From Bacillota bacterium (GTDB lineage Bacteria > Bacillota > Clostridia > Oscillospirales > Ethanoligenentaceae): 64,000 nucleotides of DNA. The notes under the pieces are model-generated. The model was given only the letters and a program-made list of their open reading frames with translations. It had not been told where the DNA came from and ran no database searches. The position numbers and the translations under genes are program-made. Position 1 is the first letter of the stretch; each line of letters starts with the position of its first letter. The stretch spans positions 1 through 64,000 of the forward strand of contig JAEWAE010000079.1 in the NCBI GenBank assembly GCA_023391835.1, written 5' to 3'. Positions 15,366 to 23,247 of this stretch are shown one piece after another.

Positions 15366-17569
15366 AAGTGGAAACGCCGCGTATGCACACACAGGAAGAC
15401 TGGGCGGCACGCATGGCGCGCTCGGTCATGGCGCGCCGCGCCACGCTGGGCGACAAATGGAGCTATGATTACGGCGTCGTGCTCAAGGGGTTCGAATTTC
15501 TGTGGCGCCGCACGGGGGAGACCGCCTATCTCGACTATATCCGCCGCAGCATGGAAGAACTCGTCCGCCCCGACGGCCGCATCCCTGGCTACACGGGGGA
15601 TGAATGCAACCTTGACTATGTCTGCAACGGCAAGCTGTGCCTTTTCCTTGCCGCGCAGACGGGTGACCCCCGCTACCGCAAAGCCGCCGACCGTCTGCGG
15701 GAACAGCTGCGCACCCAGCCCCGCACGTCGGAGGGGGCCTTTTGGCATAAAAACATCTATCCCTGGCAGGTCTGGCTGGATGGGCTGTACATGGCGGCGC
15801 CCTTTTACGCCCAGTATATTGCGGAGTTCGGCGACCCGTCGGAATTCGACGACGTAGTGCGTCAATTCCGGGTCTGCTGGCGGCACACCCGCGATGCGCG
15901 CACGGGGCTGCTCTATCACGCGTGGGATGAGCGCCGCGCGCAGTTCTGGTGCGACCCGGCCACGGGCTGTTCGCCGCATTTCTGGGGCCGGTCGATGGGC
16001 TGGTTCGGCATGGCGCTGGTGGATACGCTGGATTTCCTGCCCGCGGAGCATCCCGGTCGGCCGGAGCTGATCGACATGCTCCGGCAGTGGACCGAAGCGC
16101 TCATGCGCGTGCGGGACCCGGCCACGGGCGTGTGGTACCAGGTGCTCGACGAGGGCGGCCGGCCGGGCAATTATCTCGAAGCTTCCGCCTCCGCCATGAT
16201 CTGCCGGGCCGTGGCCAAGGGGCTGCGCAAGGGCTATCTGCCCGAAACATGGGCGCCGGCGCTTCGCCGCTCCTGGCAGGGCGTGATCGGGCAGTTTGTG
16301 ACGGTGACGGCCGGGGGCCTTGTCAACCTCAACAAATGCTGCCAGGTGGCGGGGCTGGGCGGCAAGGACCGCCGGGACGGCTCCTTTGCCTATTACATCA
16401 GCGAGCCGATCATCGCAAACGATCTAAAAGGCGTGGGAGCCTTTATCCAGGCGGCGGTGGAAATGGAAGAGCCGAGCGAAGCTTCCACGAAGCCGGCGGT
16501 CTATGAGAGCGCCGACGCGGCAATGCGGGCCGATTTTGACCGGCAGGAGCGGCCGTATGCCTTCCAGGCCCGCACGACCGGGGAGCATGCGATCTGGCAT
16601 GCCCGGCTGCAGGAGCGCCTGCGGCAGATTACGGGCATCGCCTCCATGCCGCCGTTTGGGCCGACGCTGCAAATGGGCGAGCGGGTGCGGGAGGACGGCT
16701 TTACCCGCGTGCATGCCTGTGTGACCACCGAGCCGGAGGTGCGCATGCCATTGTATGTGCTGATACCCGACGGCATCGCCCCCGGCGAGCGGCGCGCCTG
16801 TGTCGTGGCACCCCACGGTCACGGCAGCGGGGGCAAGGAGGCGGTGGCCGGGGTGGCCGACCGGCCGGAAATCGCCCGTTCCATCGACGTATACCATGGG
16901 GATTACGGCCGGCAGCTCGCGCGGATGGGATATGTGGTATTCTGCCCGGATGCACGCGGCTCCGGCGAGCGCAGGGAACCCCGGCAGCAGGGCGACGAAG
17001 CGGAAAAGGTGCTGACAAGCTCCTGCAACGACCTCAACTTTGCCTATATAAGTCTGGGCCGGTCGCTGGCGGGCATGTGGACGTGGGATCTTATGCGGCT
17101 GATCGACTGTATCCCGACGCTGCCTTTCTGCGACTCCGAGCGGGTGGCCTGCTGCGGCTTCTCGGGCGGCGGGCTTCAGACGCTGTGGCTGGCGGCCTTG
17201 GATGAGCGCGTGCGCTGCGCAGTAATCAGTGGTTATTTCCACAGCTACCGCGACGCGCTGCTGCGCACCAATTTCTGCGGCTGCAATTTTGTGCCCGGTC
17301 TTTGGCAGACCGCCGAGCTCGGCGACATCGCCGCCCTCATCGCGCCCCGGCCCCTGCTGGTGGAAAGCGGCCGGCAGGACCCGCTCAACGGCCCCCGCGG
17401 CACCGCCGACACTCGGGAGCAGATCGAAAAGGCCCGCGCAGCCTACCGGCTGCTGGGTGAGCCCGATCGGCTTCTCTATCATGAATTCGACGGCGTCCAC
17501 CGCTATGATGGCGGGCGGACGGCGGAATTTTTCGGCCGGTATCTGCAGGGCGGGGAGGCGGTACGATGA
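15362..17569 (+). CDS. Fusion of unsaturated galacturonyl hydrolase (GH105/88) and alpha/beta-hydrolase esterase
   Basis: This 735-residue protein carries two enzyme modules. Residues about 1-375 are a GH105/YteR-like alpha6-alpha6 barrel that removes unsaturated galacturonyl ends; WLDGLYMAAPF (about 138), HFWGRSMGWFGMAL (about 205) and LVNLNKCCQVAGLGG are family marks. Residues about 420-735 are an alpha/beta hydrolase of the acetyl-esterase type, with oxyanion region VVAPHGHGSGG, nucleophile elbow GFSGGG near 600, a candidate Asp in ESGRQDPLNG and a His in DGVHRYDGG. Both modules look complete. No signal peptide is present. It is translationally coupled by ATGA overlaps on both sides. The likely logic is removal of acetyl groups and cleavage of the same oligosaccharide by one protein. 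The fused order is unusual in my memory. Confidence 0.88.
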   Translation: MKVETPRMHTQEDWAARMARSVMARRATLGDKWSYDYGVVLKGFEFLWRRTGETAYLDYIRRSMEELVRPDGRIPGYTGDECNLDYVCNGKLCLFLAAQTGDPRYRKAADRLREQLRTQPRTSEGAFWHKNIYPWQVWLDGLYMAAPFYAQYIAEFGDPSEFDDVVRQFRVCWRHTRDARTGLLYHAWDERRAQFWCDPATGCSPHFWGRSMGWFGMALVDTLDFLPAEHPGRPELIDMLRQWTEALMRVRDPATGVWYQVLDEGGRPGNYLEASASAMICRAVAKGLRKGYLPETWAPALRRSWQGVIGQFVTVTAGGLVNLNKCCQVAGLGGKDRRDGSFAYYISEPIIANDLKGVGAFIQAAVEMEEPSEASTKPAVYESADAAMRADFDRQERPYAFQARTTGEHAIWHARLQERLRQITGIASMPPFGPTLQMGERVREDGFTRVHACVTTEPEVRMPLYVLIPDGIAPGERRACVVAPHGHGSGGKEAVAGVADRPEIARSIDVYHGDYGRQLARMGYVVFCPDARGSGERREPRQQGDEAEKVLTSSCNDLNFAYISLGRSLAGMWTWDLMRLIDCIPTLPFCDSERVACCGFSGGGLQTLWLAALDERVRCAVISGYFHSYRDALLRTNFCGCNFVPGLWQTAELGDIAALIAPRPLLVESGRQDPLNGPRGTADTREQIEKARAAYRLLGEPDRLLYHEFDGVHRYDGGRTAEFFGRYLQGGEAVR

Positions 17570-18576
17570 ATCCGGAGGAGATTTCAGTGCGCGAGTGGAC
17601 GGTGGCGGCGGATGGCAGTGGGGATTATGCGACTATCCAGCAGGCGGTGGATGCCATCCCGGCGGCGTGGCTGGGGCGCACCGTGTTGCATATCCGCCCC
17701 GGCATCTATCGCGAAAAGCTGCGCATCGAGAAGCCCCGGGTCACGCTGCGGGGCGGCGACGCGGCCGCCACCGTCGTGACGTGGGGCGACGGGGCCCGCA
17801 AGCCCTGGCCGGGCGGCGGCCGTTACGGCACCTTTCGCTCCTTTACCGCCCACATCGGCGGTGACGATTTCACGGCGGAACAAATCACCTTTGAGAATAC
17901 GGCCGGCTCGGGGGAAAAGGCCGGTCAGGCGGTGGCGGCCGCCGTGCTGGGCGACCGGGCGGCCTTTTACGGGTGCCGCTTCCTCGGGCGGCAGGATACG
18001 CTTTTTGCCGGCCCCCTGCCGCCGAGGGAGATCGAGCCCGGCGGCTTTATCGGGCCGGATGCGGACAAGCCCCGCCGGGATTCCCGTCAGTATTACCGGG
18101 AATGTCTCATCCGGGGCGACGTGGATTTCATCTTCGGCTCGGCTACGGCTGTGTTTGACCGCTGCCAAATCGAGTCGTGCCGGCGCCCGGCGGGGGAGGC
18201 GGGGTATGTCACCGCCGCCTCCACGCCCCAGGGCAAAAAATTCGGCTTTGTGTTTCTCGACTGCGGCCTTGCCGGCGACGCACTCCCCGGCAGCTGCTAT
18301 CTGGGCCGCCCATGGCGGGATTTCGCCCGCACAGTGTTTATCCGCTGCCGGATGGGCGCACATATCCGGCCGGAGGGTTTCCACGACTGGGGGAAAACTG
18401 CGGCCGCGGCCCATACGGTGTGCTTTGCGGAATCGGGCAGCACCGGGCCGGGAGCCGGGGGAAAGCGGGCGCCTTTTGTGCGCCGGCTGACGGAGGAAGA
18501 AACGGCGGGCTTCGAGGTCGGCGCCGTTCTCTCGCCGCCCGACGGCTGGCACCCGGAGCACGGCGGCCCGGGTTGA
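17566..18576 (+). CDS. Pectinesterase, carbohydrate esterase family 8
   Basis: This 336-residue enzyme removes methyl esters from galacturonate residues. Family marks are VAADGSGDYATIQQAVDAIP, the catalytic GRQDTLFAG, DVDFIFGSATAVFD and LGRPWRDFARTVF. Two starts are plausible. The ATG at 17566 overlaps the previous stop and has GGGGAGG upstream. A GTG at 17587 has an even better GGAGGAG six bases upstream and would remove seven residues. Neither gives a signal peptide, so this pectinesterase is predicted to be cytoplasmic, unlike secreted plant-pathogen enzymes. It ends the enzyme operon. Confidence 0.93.
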   Translation: MNPEEISVREWTVAADGSGDYATIQQAVDAIPAAWLGRTVLHIRPGIYREKLRIEKPRVTLRGGDAAATVVTWGDGARKPWPGGGRYGTFRSFTAHIGGDDFTAEQITFENTAGSGEKAGQAVAAAVLGDRAAFYGCRFLGRQDTLFAGPLPPREIEPGGFIGPDADKPRRDSRQYYRECLIRGDVDFIFGSATAVFDRCQIESCRRPAGEAGYVTAASTPQGKKFGFVFLDCGLAGDALPGSCYLGRPWRDFARTVFIRCRMGAHIRPEGFHDWGKTAAAAHTVCFAESGSTGPGAGGKRAPFVRRLTEEETAGFEVGAVLSPPDGWHPEHGGPG

Positions 18577-18675
18577 CCGCCCTCCGGTTCTGTATATAGT
18601 ATAGAAGGAAACCGCACATTCAAGGAAGACTTCAAGAAATGGCGCTGCGAGCTTCCGGACACACGCGATGGTGGG

Positions 18676-18885
18676 TTGCTCGGCGGTGCCGGATACGGGG
18701 CTGTCTATGCGGAAGATAAAGCCGCGGCCCGCCAAATCGTGCGCGACGCCATCCCCAAAGGCTCCGGCGTCACACTGGGCGGCTCGATGACCGGCGAATC
18801 CCTCGACTTGCCTCAAACATTCCGCAGCCCGGATTACAAGCTGTTTGACCGGTATGCGCCGGGGTTACCCCGATCAGCCGTCGAT
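18676..18885 (+). pseudogene. Remnant of a LUD-domain (LutC/YkgG-like) gene
   Basis: About 70 codons match the N-terminal part of LUD-domain proteins: GAVYAEDKAAARQIV, then SGVTLGGSMTGESLDL and SPDYKLFDRYAPGL. Intact members exceed 200 residues, but here the similarity stops abruptly near 18880 and a terminator follows at once. There is no ribosome binding site and no credible start codon. The simplest reading is an internal deletion that removed most of the gene but left its terminator. Confidence 0.65.
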
Positions 18886-18893
18886 TTCTATCC

Positions 18894-18928
18894 ATGCCGT
18901 GCCTTCATTTGGGAGGCACGGCATTTTT
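18894..18928 (+). terminator. Rho-independent terminator after the LUD remnant
   Basis: A perfect 11-bp stem (ATGCCGTGCCT and its complement) with a 9-nt loop is followed by a run of T. Confidence 0.85.
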
Positions 18929-18963
18929 CCGGTCATTTCGTTTCATTTTCCGACGGATTCTGG

Positions 18964-18969
18964 TATAAT
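18964..18969 (+). promoter_or_regulatory. Extended -10 promoter of the carboxypeptidase gene
   Basis: TGG-TATAAT is a perfect -10 with an extended TGN, 42 bp before the ATG. No convincing -35 is present. Confidence 0.6.
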
Positions 18970-19010
18970 ATAGACAAATTGTGTTCAACGTAAAGCGAGG
19001 GAGATTGCGC

Positions 19011-20324
19011 ATGCGAAAAACGGTGGCCTTTTTGATCGTGTTCTGTATGACGGTGGCGGCTCTCGTCGGGGTTCCGACCGGCGGGCTGACGGCGCATGCC
19101 GAGTGGAATCCGCCCGCGGCGGTGGCATCCCAGTCGGTATACTTGGTCAATTCCGACACCGGCACGGTGATTTATCAGAAAAACGCCGACCAGAAAGAGG
19201 CTCCGTATTCCATCACCAAGCTCATGACCGCGATCCTCACTATCCAGAAGTATAAGGACAGCCTCAACACCACCACGACGGTGACAAAATCCGATCTGGC
19301 CTCGCTGGCAAACACCGGCAGCAGCATCATGGATCTGAAAGCCGGCCAGCAGGTGACGGTGGAACAACTGCTGGACGGGCTGCTGATCTATTCCGGCAAC
19401 GACGCGGCCAACGTGCTCGCCCGGCTGGTGGGCGGCGACACGGCCACCTTTGTCAAGCAGATGAATGAAGAGGCTCAGAAGCTGGGCTGCAAAAACACCC
19501 ACTATGTCAACCCCCATGGTCTGCCCGACGACCAGCAGTACACCACCGCGGCCGACACCTATCTGATTGCGAAAACGGCGTTTTCCTATTCCAAGCTGGC
19601 GGAAATTTCCGGCACGACGTCTTTCACCTACAATAAGCAGGTGCTGCCCACCACCAACGCCATGCTGCGCAAGACTTCTCCCTATTATTACGAATCCGTC
19701 AAGGGCGGCAAGACGGGCTCCACGAGCCAGAGCTTCAATTATGTCTCGTACGCCCAGAATAAGAGCGGCGTGACCTATTACTGCTCGGTGTTCGGCGGCA
19801 CGGGCAGCCTTTACGGCTCAAATTCCTGCTTTGCCGACGCGCTGGCGCTCTACAAATGGGTTTACGGCAGCTTTTCGATGCGCACGATCGTGGAAAAAGG
19901 CTCGGTGCAGGGCAATGAGCTCGACCTGAAGCTTGCCTGGAATAAGAATAAGCTTCAGCCGGTGGCCGCCGCCGAATTCGACGCGCTTATCCCCAGCGGC
20001 ACCGATCTGAAGACCATCAAGGTGATCACTGACAAATCCTCCCCCACCAGCGTGATGGCCCCGGTGAAAAAGGGGCAGAAGCTGGGTACGGCCGATGTGA
20101 TGCTCGGCGACCAGAAGCTCGGCACGGTGGAGCTCACCTCGCCCAGCACCATCGCACGCAGCCAGCCTCTGTATTTTGTCTATATGGTGGGCCGCTTCTT
20201 TTCCTCCATATGGTTTGTAGTGATTTCTATCTGTCTGGTGGCGGTCTTCCTGCTGTATCTGGTGCTGTTGGCCGTTTACGACCGGCGTCAGCGGACGACT
20301 ATGCGCCGTCGGCGGCGCCGCTGA
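19011..20324 (+). CDS. D-alanyl-D-alanine carboxypeptidase, penicillin-binding protein 5/6 family
   Basis: This 437-residue serine peptidase (S11) trims the last D-Ala from peptidoglycan side chains. The ATG at 19011 follows GCGAGGGAG; a longer frame to 18981 lacks a ribosome site. The signal peptide is MRKTVAFLIVFCMTVAALVG, probably cleaved after AHA. The active-site triad of motifs is complete: SITK (about 67-70), SGN (about 128-130) and KTG (about 234-236). A PBP5-like C-terminal domain follows, then a membrane anchor (WFVVISICLVAVFLLYLVLL) and an Arg-rich end (RRQRTTMRRRRRR). It resembles DacB/DacF-type sporulation enzymes or vegetative DacA; which one is not clear. Confidence 0.94.
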   Translation: MRKTVAFLIVFCMTVAALVGVPTGGLTAHAEWNPPAAVASQSVYLVNSDTGTVIYQKNADQKEAPYSITKLMTAILTIQKYKDSLNTTTTVTKSDLASLANTGSSIMDLKAGQQVTVEQLLDGLLIYSGNDAANVLARLVGGDTATFVKQMNEEAQKLGCKNTHYVNPHGLPDDQQYTTAADTYLIAKTAFSYSKLAEISGTTSFTYNKQVLPTTNAMLRKTSPYYYESVKGGKTGSTSQSFNYVSYAQNKSGVTYYCSVFGGTGSLYGSNSCFADALALYKWVYGSFSMRTIVEKGSVQGNELDLKLAWNKNKLQPVAAAEFDALIPSGTDLKTIKVITDKSSPTSVMAPVKKGQKLGTADVMLGDQKLGTVELTSPSTIARSQPLYFVYMVGRFFSSIWFVVISICLVAVFLLYLVLLAVYDRRQRTTMRRRRRR

Positions 20325-20359
20325 TATTGATTGAAACGAAAAATCGGCTGAAAATGATC

Positions 20360-20396
20360 GATCGCCTCCGCCCGATGATGGACGGAGGCGATCTTT
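20360..20396. terminator. Terminator between convergent genes
   Basis: An 11-bp perfect stem (GATCGCCTCCG and its complement) with a 12-nt loop is followed by TTTATG on the plus strand and ATCATTTTC on the minus strand. It can serve both converging genes. Confidence 0.75.
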
Positions 20397-20453
20397 ATGC
20401 CGGAGCGGCCCAAAACTATAACCGCATGCCGCGGCCCCGTACCGGCCGGGCTC

Positions 20454-21269
20454 TCAGCCGTGCCGGCGGCGGCTGTCGAATTGGGCGATGATGCCCGCCA
20501 GGTATTCGGGGTAACGGGTGGAACGGATTTTGGGGAAGGCCCGCAGCAGACGGCGCTGAAGCTGGTTGCTGCGCTCCAGACTGTGCACCCGCTCGAGGAT
20601 GGCGTCCACCGCCCGGGCGATGGGGGCCGTCGTCTCGCTGCCTCGGTTCTCGGCCAGCTTGTCGAGCCGTTCCCGGATCGAGGCGGTGGTCTCGAATCCG
20701 AAGTTGTCCAGTTTTTCCTTAACGGCCTGCATGCTCTCATAAATCGACCGCAGCCGGCTGTTGAGCCGCAGGGCCGTCAGGATGCTCACCGTCATATCCG
20801 CACCGAAAAGCACCAGCAGGATGACGGCTGCCCATTCGCGGAAAAGCGACGGCACGCCCGACACGACCCGGACGAAAGCGGGATGGATGAAAAACACCAG
20901 CCCCGCCGACATCACTCCGAAAAGCAGCGAGTTTTTCAGGCAGATGCGGCCGCGGAAATTAAACCGGTTGTCGGAATAATCCCAGTATTTCGTATGGAAA
21001 ATCAGTTCCAGCAGCGTGCCGGTGAGATATTCCACCAGCGTGTCGGCTGTCAGACCCAATAAAAAGATGACCGCCAACCGATGGGGCACCAGCGTAGCCA
21101 GCCCGATGGTACAAAACGCGCCCACCGCATAAATGGGGCAGATCGGGCCGTTTAAAAACCCCCGGTTGGTCACCCGGCGCAGCGCGATGGCGCAATAGAC
21201 CATCTCGCATGCCCAGCCGATGAAGCCGTACAGCATAAAAAGACATACGAATGTGGAAAATCGGGACAT
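20454..21269 (-). CDS. Membrane protein of the putative ABC-transporter CmpB family
   Basis: This 271-residue protein starts at the ATG at 21269, preceded by GGAGGGGAGG; ten further upstream codons have no ribosome site. Five or so hydrophobic segments occupy residues 1-185, including LFMLYGFIGWACEMVYC and the family segment NRGFLNGPICPIYAVGAFC. A cytoplasmic, charged, probably coiled-coil tail follows (EKLDNFGFETTASIRERLDK, then RERLDKLAENRG). The layout fits the Pfam putative ABC-transporter type IV (CmpB) family, whose function is not known to me. It lies 48 nt after the small Cys-rich gene and is probably cotranscribed with it. Confidence 0.75.
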   Translation of the reverse strand: MSRFSTFVCLFMLYGFIGWACEMVYCAIALRRVTNRGFLNGPICPIYAVGAFCTIGLATLVPHRLAVIFLLGLTADTLVEYLTGTLLELIFHTKYWDYSDNRFNFRGRICLKNSLLFGVMSAGLVFFIHPAFVRVVSGVPSLFREWAAVILLVLFGADMTVSILTALRLNSRLRSIYESMQAVKEKLDNFGFETTASIRERLDKLAENRGSETTAPIARAVDAILERVHSLERSNQLQRRLLRAFPKIRSTRYPEYLAGIIAQFDSRRRHG

Positions 21270-21317
21270 TTCGGCCTCCCCTCCGGTTTCATTCCGCACG
21301 GCGCTCGCAGGGCCGCG

Positions 21318-21569
21318 TCAGAGCATAAAATCTTTCCGGTCGAAAGAGGGCAGGGCCGGCAGGCGGCGGGGCACTCGTTTGAGGGGGTCGTAGCGATATT
21401 TCCGGCAGGAATAGTCGGGCGCGACGATTCCCCTGCGGGGGCAGAGGATTTTTCCGCCGGTCTGGGAAAGATGCCCGTGCACGCAGTTGCGGCAGGCGGG
21501 GTACGCCTTGCGGGGGAAAAGCCCTTTTGCCATCGGGACGACCGTGCCTTTCCGGGTCAACGGACCCAC
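21318..21569 (-). CDS. Small Cys-rich, probably zinc-binding protein
   Basis: This is an 83-residue basic protein with four cysteines arranged as CRNC...LCPRRGIV...SCRKYRYDPLKR, like a small zinc ribbon. Similar short proteins ending in a YDPLKR segment are, from memory, common in Clostridia, but no function is known to me. The GTG at 21569 has GAGGGA seven bases upstream. An ATG at 21533 would give 71 residues but has no ribosome site. A good promoter lies upstream on the same strand (21611-21639). Confidence 0.65.
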   Translation of the reverse strand: MGPLTRKGTVVPMAKGLFPRKAYPACRNCVHGHLSQTGGKILCPRRGIVAPDYSCRKYRYDPLKRVPRRLPALPSFDRKDFML

Positions 21570-21610
21570 TTCCGTTCCCTCACGCGCCGCGCGGGGAACA
21601 ATCTTTTAAT

Positions 21611-21639
21611 ATGATACCGTGTTCCGTGGCATAAGTCAA
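21611..21639 (-). promoter_or_regulatory. Promoter of the Cys-rich protein and CmpB-family genes
   Basis: On the minus strand TTGACT (21639-21634) and TATCAT (21616-21611) are 17 bp apart. The site lies just before the ylbJ stop codon, so these two genes can be expressed independently of ylbJ. Confidence 0.65.
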
Positions 21640-21647
21640 TCGCCGCC

Positions 21648-22727
21648 TCATACACTCAGGCGGGAAAGCATCATCAGCGCGCACAGTGCCAGCAGCGCCA
21701 GGCTGCCCTGCACCGTGTGGTGCCCGGCGACGACCGCCGGCGCATTCCCTGCGAAGGCCGGCACCGCCATGGGGAAAAGCCGCATCAGCAGCAGCGTCAG
21801 CAGCACCGAAAAAACCATGTGCGGCAGCCGGGCCAGCAGATACCGCCGCACAGACAGCCCGACCGGCGCCGTGACCGCCATCACCTGGCATATGACCGAC
21901 AGGCCCGAGAAACTCAGCATGGCGGCGATCAGCGGCATGGCAGCCGCGCCGCCCGCCGCGGCTGCGGCACAGCCGTTTGTGACTTCCATCAGGCCTTTGA
22001 AAAGGGTCGCCGCCATGCCGCTGCCCCCGCCGGTGAAAAAAAGCCCCGACAGGCCGGAAAAAAAGATCACGAACCCCGCGATGGCGAGCATGGATTCCAC
22101 GGCCCCGTTCACCGATTCCACCAGCGCCTGCGGCACCGGCGCGCCCGTGACGGCGGCGCTCCGGCCGCCGCGCGCCGGGCGGGGGTACCGCCGCGCCGCC
22201 AGCAGACCGGTGAGAAGCGACGCCCCCAGGTGGGCGGCGTAAAGCAGCACCCCGGCGGCGGAGCTGTGCAGCAGCCCGGCCCCCACTGCACCGATGATGA
22301 ACGAGGGGCTGGAGTTGACGCAGAAGGCCATCAGCCGTTCGGCTTCCGGCTGAGAGAGCGCCTTTTTGCGGCACAGATCGGCGCAGGCTTTTCCCCCCAC
22401 CGGGTAGCCGCCCACGATGCCCAGCGCCAGTGCGGCCGCCGCGCTGCCCGGCAGGCGGAAAAGCGCCCGCATGGGCCGTTCCAGCAGCCGGCCGAACCTC
22501 TGGGCCAGCCCGGTGCGGATGACGAAAACGCTCAGTGCCAAAAAGGGAAACAGCGAGGGGATGACCACTTCCCCGCACAGCGACAGCCCCGTGCGCACCC
22601 CGGCGATGCCGCCGGCCGGCGACACCACCAGCCATATGAGCAATACGCAGGCGGCGCCCGGCGCCAGCACGGCGGCGGCCCGCCGCACACCCGGGCTTTT
22701 TTGCGTTTTCCGGCTGATCGTATGCAT
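21648..22727 (-). CDS. ylbJ: Sporulation integral membrane protein YlbJ (nucleoside-recognition domain)
   Basis: This is a 359-residue polytopic membrane protein of the SpoIIIAF-independent YlbJ/SpoVV family, implicated in moving dipicolinate into the forespore in Bacillus. The ATG at 22727 follows GGGGAGGG. Family marks are SLFPFLALSVFVIRTG, GIVGGYPVGGKACADLC, AERLMAFCVNSSPSFIIG and a C-terminal nucleoside-recognition-like membrane domain. It faces away from yqfC, and both flank a 171-nt gap where sporulation promoters would be expected, but I could not identify a sigma-E or sigma-K site with confidence. Confidence 0.87.
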   Translation of the reverse strand: MHTISRKTQKSPGVRRAAAVLAPGAACVLLIWLVVSPAGGIAGVRTGLSLCGEVVIPSLFPFLALSVFVIRTGLAQRFGRLLERPMRALFRLPGSAAAALALGIVGGYPVGGKACADLCRKKALSQPEAERLMAFCVNSSPSFIIGAVGAGLLHSSAAGVLLYAAHLGASLLTGLLAARRYPRPARGGRSAAVTGAPVPQALVESVNGAVESMLAIAGFVIFFSGLSGLFFTGGGSGMAATLFKGLMEVTNGCAAAAAGGAAAMPLIAAMLSFSGLSVICQVMAVTAPVGLSVRRYLLARLPHMVFSVLLTLLLMRLFPMAVPAFAGNAPAVVAGHHTVQGSLALLALCALMMLSRLSV

Positions 22728-22898
22728 GACGGTGCCCTCCCCGATCGTGCGTTTCCGTTTCCGGACATATCGGTATATGTATATGCGCCCGCATGCCGCC
22801 GCCGCACGGCTTTGCGCCGAATCGCGTATTTTTGCCGCCTGCCGCTCATAGATTTTGTGATAGGGACGGCGCTGTCCGTCCGATGGGAGGCGGGAGCC

Positions 22899-23213
22899 AT
22901 GGCGGGTCAAACCACGCCCAAAGGCCGGGGGAGCCTCAGACAGCTCGCCGGTACGGCGGCGGAAAAAACGTTTTCCGCGCTGGAACTGCCGCCGGATATG
23001 CTTTCCGGCATGGCGCATTTTGAGTTTTCGGGCAACCGCGAAGCCGTCGTGGAGGGCTGCCGCGGAATTTTGGAATATGATGAGAACATCGTCCGGCTGC
23101 AGGCCGGCAAGCTCACGGTGCGGATTTTGGGCCGCGGGCTGACGCTGCGCAATCTGCGGCGGGATTCGGCCATCGTCGGCGGGTTCATTACCTCCGTGGA
23201 ATTCGAACCCTGA
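22899..23213 (+). CDS. yqfC: Sporulation protein YqfC (YabP/YqfC family)
   Basis: This is a 104-residue sporulation protein. The ATG at 22899 is preceded by GGGAGGCGGGAG; a very long upstream frame in the same phase is a shadow of ylbJ. The YabP/YqfC core is seen in FEFSGNREAVVEGCRGILEY and TVRILGRGLTLRNLRRDSAI, followed by VGGFITSVEFE. YqfC and YqfD are made in the mother cell under sigma-E in Bacillus. yqfD follows after 34 nt. Confidence 0.9.
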   Translation: MAGQTTPKGRGSLRQLAGTAAEKTFSALELPPDMLSGMAHFEFSGNREAVVEGCRGILEYDENIVRLQAGKLTVRILGRGLTLRNLRRDSAIVGGFITSVEFEP

Positions 23214-23247
23214 GCCGCATCACGCGGCCGGCGGAGTGGGGAGTGCC

